From the NCBI GenBank assembly GCA_947090385.1, contig CAMUNZ010000026.1, forward strand, positions 1 through 17,119: a stretch of DNA of 17,119 nt, read 5' to 3'. This DNA is from an uncultured Campylobacter sp. GTDB lineage: Bacteria; Campylobacterota; Campylobacteria; Campylobacterales; Campylobacteraceae. The first letter of the stretch is position 1; every line of letters begins with the position of its first letter. The notes under the pieces were generated by a model. The model searched no databases, was not told where the DNA came from, and was given only the letters and a program-made list of their open reading frames with translations. The translations under genes were made by a program, and so were the position numbers. Positions 1 through 6,245 of the stretch are shown piece after piece.

Positions 1-525
1 CGGACGATTGCGATATCCATAATTGTAACATTCTATAGTTTTTTGTATGTTTTTGTTTTTTCTTTTATAACAAAGTTTTAAAATTTTTGCACTTTTTCTA
101 AGATTATAAACTGGCTCAAAAATATAATCAATTTCTTCTGTTTTAAAATTAACAGAATTTATTTGCGCTAAACCGACATCTATGCTAAATCCATCTCTTA
201 TAAGAAGTTTTGCGATACCTCTTGCCCTTCTTAACGTATTTGGATGGATTGAAACTATCCAACGTTTTTTATTTAAACTATATTGACTAACTTTTATTTT
301 TATATTTTCATTTTCTAAAGATTTAAAATACAAAGCATTTTTTTTATCTGTTAAAAAAGATATCACCAAAGGATTAAAATTGCTTTCTATTTTTACGATG
401 GTATAAAGCACTCGTGGAGCTATTTTTTCTTCAAGCCCGACATAATTTATAGCCATATTTATCTCTTTCACGCCGTAAGAAAAAGCAAAATTCAAACACA
501 ATAAAAATAAAAAAACGTATCTCAT
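1..525 (-). CDS. Lytic transglycosylase, SLT/VirB1-like (partial, C-terminus beyond window)
   Basis: I read this gene directly from the minus strand. It starts at ATG 525-523 and stays open for 175 codons to the window edge, so its C-terminus is missing. The first 17 or so residues are a hydrophobic signal peptide (MRYVFLFLLCLNFAFS), suggesting a periplasmic protein. Residues 43-52 (IVKIESNFNP) carry the probable catalytic Glu47 of the SLT fold. Residues 116-123 (DVGLAQIN) match the substrate-groove motif, and an ECYNYG segment lies near the edge. Family knowledge: these enzymes cleave the MurNAc-GlcNAc bond of peptidoglycan, forming 1,6-anhydro ends. Glu47 and GLAQIN lie about 70 residues apart, longer than in Slt70-like enzymes and closer to VirB1-type proteins. 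Its ATG overlaps the stop of the upstream membrane-protein gene (ATGA), implying coupled translation. Family call fairly sure; cellular role unknown. Confidence 0.82.
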   Translation of the reverse strand, partial: MRYVFLFLLCLNFAFSYGVKEINMAINYVGLEEKIAPRVLYTIVKIESNFNPLVISFLTDKKNALYFKSLENENIKIKVSQYSLNKKRWIVSIHPNTLRRARGIAKLLIRDGFSIDVGLAQINSVNFKTEEIDYIFEPVYNLRKSAKILKLCYKRKNKNIQKTIECYNYGYRNRP

Positions 526-980
526 TTATCCAAAAATTTACTCAAAAATTTTATAAATTTTTTATCTACAAATTTGTTTAAAGCCCAAGCTCCATAGATT
601 GAAAGCACAACCACAACTGCACTCGATAAACTTAAAAGCAAAAGATCTGATAAATCTTTTTTAAGCCCAAAACTAAACATTAACGAACTTAAAATTGCAT
701 GTAAAATAAAAAAATATGATGTTATTAAAAAATACGAAAAATATTTATCAATTACATTTTTATTTAAAAATATTTTTGCATAAATTTTATAAACAAAATA
801 TATAAAAATCAAAGCAAAAAGCGTAAAATACAAAATATTGCTTTGCGTATCTCTAAAATAACCAAAAATTCTCATAAATACTAAAATATCAAATTTTAAA
901 ACCATAAAAGCAATCAAAGATAACAAATTTGTTATCAAAAACGATAAAAGAGAAAAAAGCAAAAAGGCGATAGTTTTCAA
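522..980 (-). CDS. Unknown small integral membrane protein, four predicted helices
   Basis: I do not recognise this 152-residue protein. Four hydrophobic stretches (about residues 4-30, 46-66, 80-106 and 111-134) suggest an inner-membrane protein with four helices, rich in Leu, Phe, Ile and Ser, and a short lysine-rich C-terminal tail. I see no catalytic or metal-binding motif. The start is a TTG: no ATG is suitably placed, and a strong GAGGAG ribosome site lies six bases upstream inside the last codons of truD. The gene follows truD directly and its stop overlaps the ATG of the transglycosylase gene (ATGA), so it is probably the fourth gene of the NDH-2/thiL/truD run. Placement beside a peptidoglycan-cutting enzyme might hint at an envelope role, but that is only inference. 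Confidence 0.7.
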   Translation of the reverse strand: MKTIAFLLFSLLSFLITNLLSLIAFMVLKFDILVFMRIFGYFRDTQSNILYFTLFALIFIYFVYKIYAKIFLNKNVIDKYFSYFLITSYFFILHAILSSLMFSFGLKKDLSDLLLLSLSSAVVVVLSIYGAWALNKFVDKKFIKFLSKFLDK

Positions 981-983
981 ATT

Positions 984-2093
984 TTACTCCTCATTAAAAA
1001 TATTTCTATGCAAAATTTCTTCCAAAATAACCGTTGCATAAGAGCCTTTTTCCAAGAAAAAACTCATAATAAAATGCGCATTTTCTTTATCATATTTATA
1101 AGTTAAATTTTCTAAATAACTCCACGCAAAACGTCTTGTGCCGTCCATTTTATCTAAAAATTCATTTGGTAAAATTTCATCATCAATTTTTTTTGCCAAA
1201 TCATCACTTTTAAAACATTTTTTACCGATAATTGGACCTAAAATTGTAATATCTTTTTGTAAAAATCTTTCTAATTCAGTTTTAAAATCATCACACAAAA
1301 AAACTTTTCCAAATGGATAATGTCCTAAAACATCGCCCTTTAAAAGCTTAAAAAACTGTGGCTCATCGCAAATTTGTTTTGCAATATCTAAATCTAAATT
1401 ATAAATTTTTGCAAACTCTTTTAGTGAAAAATTTTTTGCAGTATGACTTAAATTTACACGGAAACTTAACCAATTATTAAAAATCTCGCTTTGATAAGCA
1501 GATATCATAAAAGCTCGCATTTTTGGATTTTTAAGGCTTTTTTCTTCGCTTAAAATTTCTTTACCAAAATTTGCGTTATCGCCAAATTTTCCAAATCTTT
1601 GATAACCAAAATAATTTGCAAATCCCTGTTTTTGCAGATTTTTTAAAGCTTCTTCAATTTTTAAAGCATCAACTGGCAAAATTTTTTTCAATCTTATAAA
1701 AAAATTATTTCCTTTTAAATGCCCGATTCTTAGTTTATTTTTATGTTTTGTATGTGAAAGAATTTTTAGTTTTTCATCACTAAAATTTGCTATTTTTTCT
1801 TCAAATTTTCCAACGAAACTTACAAATTGCGTCGTTAAACCTTCTTTGTCTTTTAATCCAGCATAACCGAAATCTCGCATTTTTATGCCAAAATTTTTAC
1901 TTAAAATTTGAAGTGCTTGTGAAGTCGTCAAATCTTTTTTTTGAATTTCTAAAATATTATGCTCACCATCGCCACTAAAATCATAAAGTGGAACTTCTCT
2001 TACGACAAAATCGTTAGAATTTTTGCTAAAATGTCCATTTATCGGGCTATGTGTCAATGTATATTGAAAATTAGAAATGTTCGTTTTTTGCAT
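984..2093 (-). CDS. truD: tRNA pseudouridine synthase TruD
   Basis: TruD converts uridine 13 of certain tRNAs to pseudouridine in the cytoplasm. The 369-residue product fits the family length. The N-terminal part has the FVVREVPLYDFSGDGEHN block typical of TruD. GYAGLKDKEG at about residues 76-85 contains the likely catalytic Asp82, matching the AGxKD motif of the family. Further TruD-type segments are NNFFIRL, FANYFGYQRFG and the insertion domain that follows. The ATG at 2093-2091 lies inside the thiL 3' end, giving a 23-base overlap. An AGAGG-like ribosome site lies about 12 bases upstream, within thiL. A four-helix membrane-protein gene follows. No key residue appears to be missing. The identity is secure; the exact tRNA targets in this organism are inferred from the family. 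Confidence 0.96.
   Translation of the reverse strand: MQKTNISNFQYTLTHSPINGHFSKNSNDFVVREVPLYDFSGDGEHNILEIQKKDLTTSQALQILSKNFGIKMRDFGYAGLKDKEGLTTQFVSFVGKFEEKIANFSDEKLKILSHTKHKNKLRIGHLKGNNFFIRLKKILPVDALKIEEALKNLQKQGFANYFGYQRFGKFGDNANFGKEILSEEKSLKNPKMRAFMISAYQSEIFNNWLSFRVNLSHTAKNFSLKEFAKIYNLDLDIAKQICDEPQFFKLLKGDVLGHYPFGKVFLCDDFKTELERFLQKDITILGPIIGKKCFKSDDLAKKIDDEILPNEFLDKMDGTRRFAWSYLENLTYKYDKENAHFIMSFFLEKGSYATVILEEILHRNIFNEE
987..992 (-). promoter_or_regulatory. Ribosome binding site GAGGAG for the TTG-started membrane protein
   Basis: On the minus strand GAGGAG sits directly before the truD stop TAA and six bases ahead of the TTG at 980-978. The site is formed by the last two Glu codons of truD (GAG GAG). 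This supports both the TTG start and coupled translation of the two genes. Confidence 0.7.
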
Positions 2094-2892
2094 TTGTTTT
2101 TATTTTTCCTCTTATTAATTTTCCAAAAATAGTAATTTTTGTCCTTGTTTGTTTTGAAATTCTCTTTACAGCTTGTAAATTTTTCTTCGGAAAAGAGAAT
2201 AAAATTTCATATTCTTCTCCACTTTTTTTCTCTAAATTTGATAATTTTTTTATAAATTTCAAATTTTTTTTATCACAAAATTTTTGTAAATCGCTGTTTA
2301 AACCGTCGCTTATATCCATAGCTGAGTTTAAAAATTTTGCTGATTTTTTTATAAAATTTTCTCTTAAAATTATATTTTTAAAACGAGAATTTGATCTTAA
2401 AATTCCTTTATTTTGCAAAGCTCTAAGCCCTTTTAAACTGCTACCTAATTCGCCAGTAAAAGCCACAAAATCCCCTATTTTTCCGTTATGTCTATATAAA
2501 ATTTTGCCATTTTTTACTCCGCCAACGCTTATACTAAGAATTATTTTATCACTTTTTATCGTATCTCCACCAATGATTTTGCAACCAAATTTATCACAAG
2601 TCTGTTTTATGCCAAAAGATAAATTTTTTATAAAATTATAACTAATATTTTTTGGAAAACCAATACCAATTAAAGCAAATTTTGGCGATGCATTCATAGA
2701 AAAAATATCACTAAAATTTACCAAAACTGCCTTTTTGCCTATTTCATAAGCACTAAGCCAATCTTTTTTAAAATGAGTATTTTCTACAAAAAGATCTTTA
2801 CACCAAATTTCGCAATTTTCTTTTAAAACAGCGCAATCATCACCGATATAATCATTTTTCAAACAAGAAATTGCGAAATTTTCTTTATTCAT
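2071..2892 (-). CDS. thiL: Thiamine-monophosphate kinase ThiL
   Basis: ThiL phosphorylates thiamine monophosphate with ATP to give the cofactor thiamine diphosphate. The 273-residue product shows the family's Mg/ATP-binding landmarks: GDDCAVL at residues 17-23, NFSDIFSMNASP (equivalent to the usual NLSDxxAMGA motif), IIGGDTIKSDK, FTGELGSSLKGL, the AMDISDGLNSDL block, and a C-terminal EEYEILFSF. It is shorter than the roughly 320 residues of the E. coli enzyme, a trimming I believe is common in this phylum. The start ATG lies four bases after the stop of the upstream NDH-2-like gene, so the two are probably on one transcript, and the 3' end overlaps truD by 23 bases. No other thiamine biosynthesis gene is visible here. 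Highly likely. Confidence 0.94.
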   Translation of the reverse strand: MNKENFAISCLKNDYIGDDCAVLKENCEIWCKDLFVENTHFKKDWLSAYEIGKKAVLVNFSDIFSMNASPKFALIGIGFPKNISYNFIKNLSFGIKQTCDKFGCKIIGGDTIKSDKIILSISVGGVKNGKILYRHNGKIGDFVAFTGELGSSLKGLRALQNKGILRSNSRFKNIILRENFIKKSAKFLNSAMDISDGLNSDLQKFCDKKNLKFIKKLSNLEKKSGEEYEILFSFPKKNLQAVKRISKQTRTKITIFGKLIRGKIKTNAKNEHF

Positions 2893-2896
2893 AATC

Positions 2897-4051
2897 CTAA
2901 AGCCAAATTCCTTTTAAACCAAGAAGTTTTACATTCCATTTTTTCTCGACCATAACTTTTATAAGCGAAGGTATAAAACCACTCATTTCAAAGCCTAAAA
3001 TCAAAGCCGACGCATATCCATGGCCTATAGAGCATATCGTCCCGTCGCTTTTAAAAGTAAATTTTTCATCAAAATCTTTGCCATTTAAAATGGCATTAAA
3101 CTCTCTTGCTAAAAATTCGCCCTGTTCTACGGCAATTTGTGCAGTTGGCGGATAAGGTTTATTTGTTTTTGGATCCATTACAGCGCTTACATCTCCGATA
3201 TAAAACAATTTATCATTGTCAATCGCGCAAAGTTTATCATCGACTTTTACGCGACCTCTTTCATTCTCGATATCACCGTCGCTTACTAAACTACTTCCTT
3301 TTACGCCAGCAGTCCAAATAATCAAATCTGAATAAAATTTCGTCCCATCTTTTAAATTTATACAATTTTTATCTATCGAAACAATTCTAGAATTATGTTT
3401 TATTTTAACACCCAATTTTTCAAGATGATTTGCGGTTTTTTGAGATAATTTTTCACTAAAAAATGTTAAAAGCCTAGGAGTCGAGCTAATCAAATGAACA
3501 CTGAAATTTTCGTCGCTAATTCCTCTGAATTTGCATTTATCTTTTAGCATATTTATGGCGCTTGCAGCAAATTCAATCCCCGTTAATCCGCCACCGCAAA
3601 CAGCGATATCAAATTTTTTGTTTTCACTTACAGCTTCATCAAATTTCAATTTTATAGTTTCGCAAATCCTTGCAGATTGTTTATAAGAATCTATAAACAT
3701 GGCGTTTTTTATGCCTTGTATATTAAAAGTTTCTTTTTCAAAACCAGCAGCACAAACCAAATAATCATACTCAAATTTTGAAAATTCAGTTGTTACAAAT
3801 TTATCATCAATCGCAATCACGCATTGTTGAATTATTTTTATTTCATGATGCAAAAATTCTCTTAAATCAAACATGATTTTCCCGCTTTTTTCAGCAGTTG
3901 CGACTTTATGAAGCATCGTTGAATGATAATGGTAAGAGTTTTTATTTATTATCATAAAATCGCCTAATTTAAAACAGGATGGTTCTAAACTTTTTAAAAA
4001 AGAAATTCCAGCATAGCCGGCGCCGATAACTATAATTTTGGGTTTTTTCAT
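2897..4051 (-). CDS. NDH-2-type NAD(P)H:quinone oxidoreductase (FAD-dependent)
   Basis: This 384-residue two-dinucleotide-fold flavoprotein resembles type II NADH dehydrogenase. The FAD-binding motif GAGYAG is at residues 10-15, and the second nucleotide-binding motif GGGLTG at about 153-158 should bind NAD(P)H. The second FAD contact, LFYIGDVSAV, is at about 282-291, followed by PPTAQIAVEQGE (301-312), characteristic of NDH-2 proteins. The C-terminus is partly hydrophobic, consistent with peripheral attachment to the inner membrane. In the family the enzyme passes electrons from NADH to quinone without pumping protons. It heads the thiL/truD run, and its promoter region is shared with the divergent dehydrogenase at 4173. 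It lacks the disulfide CxxxxC motif of pyridine nucleotide-disulfide reductases. The family is clear; a related quinone or sulfide reductase is possible but less likely. Confidence 0.85.
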   Translation of the reverse strand: MKKPKIIVIGAGYAGISFLKSLEPSCFKLGDFMIINKNSYHYHSTMLHKVATAEKSGKIMFDLREFLHHEIKIIQQCVIAIDDKFVTTEFSKFEYDYLVCAAGFEKETFNIQGIKNAMFIDSYKQSARICETIKLKFDEAVSENKKFDIAVCGGGLTGIEFAASAINMLKDKCKFRGISDENFSVHLISSTPRLLTFFSEKLSQKTANHLEKLGVKIKHNSRIVSIDKNCINLKDGTKFYSDLIIWTAGVKGSSLVSDGDIENERGRVKVDDKLCAIDNDKLFYIGDVSAVMDPKTNKPYPPTAQIAVEQGEFLAREFNAILNGKDFDEKFTFKSDGTICSIGHGYASALILGFEMSGFIPSLIKVMVEKKWNVKLLGLKGIWL

Positions 4052-4078
4052 TGATTTTACTCCGAAAATTTTTAGATC

Positions 4079-4084
4079 ATAATA
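4079..4084 (-). promoter_or_regulatory. Possible -10 box (TATTAT) for the NDH-2/thiL/truD run
   Basis: TATTAT on the minus strand lies about 28 bases before the ATG at 4051, within very AT-rich sequence. A CGGAGT ribosome site follows about seven bases before the start codon. There is no recognisable -35, as usual for sigma-70 promoters in this group. It is a match by eye in AT-rich DNA, so confidence is modest. Confidence 0.35.
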
Positions 4085-4145
4085 TTAAAAAATTACTAAA
4101 TTTCAAATAATAAACTTAACTAAAATATAAATTTAATATTTGTTT

Positions 4146-4154
4146 TGTTAAAAT
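4146..4154 (+). promoter_or_regulatory. Extended -10 promoter (TGTTAAAAT) for the SDR/trmA pair
   Basis: TGTTAAAAT, preceded by T-rich sequence, fits the extended -10 pattern TGnTAnaAT. It would start transcription near 4161, leaving a leader of about 12 bases with an AAAGGA ribosome site seven bases before the ATG at 4173. The same nine bases occur at the rodA and rluD promoters further right. Confidence 0.5.
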
Positions 4155-4172
4155 CCGACAAAAAGGATTTTC

Positions 4173-4922
4173 ATGAAAAAAACAGCTTTGATAACTGGCG
4201 CAAGTAGCGGATTTGGCGAAGCAATAGCAAGAAATTTAGCAAATCAAGGATATAAATTAATTTTATTAGCAAGAAGAAAAGAATGTTTAAAAAAACTTGC
4301 ACAAGAGTTAAAAACAAATACGCATTTAATAATCGGCGACATAAGAGATAAAAATTTTATTTTTCAAGAGATTAAAAATTTGCCACAAAATTTTGCAGAT
4401 ATAGAAATTTTAGTAAATAACGCAGGGCTTGCATTAGGACAAGATAAAACGCAAGATGCACAAATTGATGATTTTGAAACGATGATTGATACAAATATAA
4501 AAGGCCTTATTTACATCACAAAAGCTGTTTTACCAATCATGATAAAAAATAAAAATGGATATATTTTTAATCTTGGTTCTGTGGCTGGAATTTATCCTTA
4601 TCCTGGCGGAAATGTTTATGGCGGAACAAAAGCCTTTGTAAAGCAATTTAGCAATAATTTAAGAAACGATTTAATAGGCACAAATATAAGAGTCACAACG
4701 ATTGCGCCTGGACTTTGTAAAACAGAATTTAGTGAAGTTAGATTTAAAGGAGATAAACAAAAAGCAGATAAAGTCTATGAAAATACGCTTTTTACAACTG
4801 CAGATGATATAGCACAAATCGTAAGTGATTGCTTAAAAATGCATCCTAGAACAAATATAAATTACATAGAATTAATGGCTACAACTCAAACTTGGGCAGG
4901 ATTTGCATTTGAAAGATTTTGA
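4173..4922 (+). CDS. YdfG-like NADP-dependent short-chain dehydrogenase (SDR)
   Basis: This is a complete classical SDR of 249 residues, the usual length. The cofactor motif TGASSGFG is at residues 8-15. LLARR at 31-35 puts arginines after the second strand, which usually means NADP(H) preference. NNAG is at 82-85. The catalytic tetrad is visible as Asn109 (TNIKG), Ser136 (GSVAG), Tyr149 and Lys153 (YGGTK). The pattern resembles E. coli YdfG, which oxidises 3-hydroxy acids such as serine or acts on malonic semialdehyde; the substrate here cannot be read from sequence. The ATG has an AAAGGA site and a probable promoter just upstream. Its last 14 bases overlap the preferred trmA start, so the two are likely co-transcribed although functionally unrelated. 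Confidence 0.9.
   Translation: MKKTALITGASSGFGEAIARNLANQGYKLILLARRKECLKKLAQELKTNTHLIIGDIRDKNFIFQEIKNLPQNFADIEILVNNAGLALGQDKTQDAQIDDFETMIDTNIKGLIYITKAVLPIMIKNKNGYIFNLGSVAGIYPYPGGNVYGGTKAFVKQFSNNLRNDLIGTNIRVTTIAPGLCKTEFSEVRFKGDKQKADKVYENTLFTTADDIAQIVSDCLKMHPRTNINYIELMATTQTWAGFAFERF
4898..4901 (+). promoter_or_regulatory. trmA: Ribosome site AGGA deciding the trmA TTG start
   Basis: AGGA ends seven bases before the TTG at 4909, a normal spacing. The earlier in-frame TTG at 4903 would be only one base away, too close for efficient initiation. The site lies within the SDR coding sequence, so trmA translation is probably coupled to it. Confidence 0.5.
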
Positions 4923-6024
4923 TTTACAATGCCCATATTTTGGCAGTTGTGGAAGTTGCGTTTATGAAGATTATGAAAATTCAATAAATAAAAAGAGAAA
5001 TTTTATAAAAAACGAATTTAGTGATCTTTTTAAAGAAGATTTTGAAATTTTTAAATCAGAAAAATCAAATTTTAGATCAAGAGCAGAGTTTAGAATTTAT
5101 CACGATAAAGACGGCACAAATTTCGCCATGAGCGGAATAAATGAAAAATTTTTAAAAATAAAAAAATGCAAAATTGTTGATAAAAAAATCAATATTTTGA
5201 TGGACGAAATTTTGCGCGAAATAAATAATAATGACAAAATATCAAACATGCTTTTTGGCATAGAATTTATAACCACAAAAAATGAAATTTTAACAACTCT
5301 TATTTATCATAAAAATGTCGATGAAATAAGCGAAAATTTGCAAAAATTAAAAGAAAAATTAAATATAAATTTGATCGCAAGAAGTCGCAAAAAAAAATTA
5401 GTTTTTGGTGATGAAATTTTAAAAGAAGAATTAAATATAAATAAAAAAAATTTTTTCTATAGATTTAGCGAAGGCGCATTTATACAACCAAATCGCCAAA
5501 TAAATGAAAAAATGATTGAATTTGTGATAAAAAATATAGAAAATTCTGAAAAAAATGATTTTTTAGAGATGTATTGTGGGCATGGAAATTTTACCATTCC
5601 GATTTCGCAAAATTTCAACAAAATTCTTGCAACAGAAATTTCAAAACAATCAATCGCAAACGCCAAAATAAACTGCGTTTTAAATGACATAAATAATTGC
5701 GAATTTATAAGAATTTCTAGCGAAGATTTGATGGACGCTTTTGCACAAAAAAGAGAATTTAAAAGATTGAAAAATATAAATTTGCAAGATTATAATTTTA
5801 GTCATATTTTAGTCGATCCGCCTCGTGCAGGACTTGATGAAAAAGTAACAAATTTTATAAAAAATTTTAATAATATAATTTATATATCATGTAATCCAGT
5901 AACTTTAAAAAGAGATTTACAAGAAATTTGCAAAACACATGAAATTATAAAATTTGCGCTTTTTGATCAATTTGCTTACACAAATCATTTAGAATGCGGA
6001 GTTTTACTTAAAAAAATAGTTTAA
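4909..6024 (+). CDS. trmA: tRNA (uracil-54-C5)-methyltransferase TrmA, with iron-sulfur-type cysteines
   Basis: TrmA methylates U54 of the tRNA T-loop using S-adenosylmethionine. The 371-residue product aligns by eye with E. coli TrmA over most of its length: FRSRAEFRIYHD, the SAM-binding FLEMYCGHGNFT, VDPPRAGLD, the nucleophile Cys in YISCNP, and a C-terminal ALFDQFAYTNHLECGVLL with the proton-abstracting Glu. No TRAM domain is present, as in TrmA. Unlike E. coli TrmA, it begins with Cys8-x5-Cys14-x2-Cys17, and Cys87 lies in IKKCKI, the spacing that binds a 4Fe-4S cluster in RlmD (RumA). I chose the TTG at 4909 over the TTG at 4903 because of ribosome-site spacing; the difference is two residues. 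RlmC/RlmD activity on 23S rRNA is the alternative, but the C-terminus strongly favours TrmA. Confidence 0.9.
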   Translation: MKDFDLQCPYFGSCGSCVYEDYENSINKKRNFIKNEFSDLFKEDFEIFKSEKSNFRSRAEFRIYHDKDGTNFAMSGINEKFLKIKKCKIVDKKINILMDEILREINNNDKISNMLFGIEFITTKNEILTTLIYHKNVDEISENLQKLKEKLNINLIARSRKKKLVFGDEILKEELNINKKNFFYRFSEGAFIQPNRQINEKMIEFVIKNIENSEKNDFLEMYCGHGNFTIPISQNFNKILATEISKQSIANAKINCVLNDINNCEFIRISSEDLMDAFAQKREFKRLKNINLQDYNFSHILVDPPRAGLDEKVTNFIKNFNNIIYISCNPVTLKRDLQEICKTHEIIKFALFDQFAYTNHLECGVLLKKIV

Positions 6025-6245
6025 TCTGGCGGACAATAGCCTTTTTTTGACAAAATTTCTTTTTTCTTATTTTCTAATTCGATAGCATCATGAAGTGCTT
6101 CTTCGCTATCGAATTTTGTCCCGTCTAAAAATTTATTATAATCTTCAAATTGTTTTGTTTTAACTCCCCAAAGGAGCGCCAAAATAGCAAAAAATCCCAT
6201 CAAAATCGAAACACCAACCATAATAGCAAGTAACCAACCACTCAT
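6021..6245 (-). CDS. ccoS: Cytochrome oxidase maturation protein CcoS (FixS)
   Basis: CcoS is a small inner-membrane protein needed to assemble active cbb3-type cytochrome c oxidase, thought to act with CcoI in supplying copper or heme to the catalytic subunit. The 74-residue product has one N-terminal membrane helix (about residues 4-27) followed by LLWGVKTKQFEDYNKFLDG, which matches the conserved W-x-V-x(3)-QF-(E/D)-D segment of the family. The rest is a short charged soluble tail. The ATG overlaps the ccoI stop by four bases (ATGA), so it is translated from the ccoI message. It meets trmA head-on: the two stop codons share TTAA at 6021-6024. The oxidase subunits ccoNOQP are not in this window. 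Confidence 0.92.
   Translation of the reverse strand: MSGWLLAIMVGVSILMGFFAILALLWGVKTKQFEDYNKFLDGTKFDSEEALHDAIELENKKKEILSKKGYCPPD

Noticed and set aside
1138..1978. Two plus-strand reading frames of about 60 residues opposite truD
   Set aside because: They lie wholly inside truD on the other strand, have no recognisable domain, and low-complexity composition. truD itself is certain.
5389..5456. A9 run and an A8-T6 stretch within trmA as phase-variation switches
   Set aside because: The frame is intact through both and continues to the expected C-terminus. Campylobacter phase variation mainly uses long G or C runs, none of which is present here.
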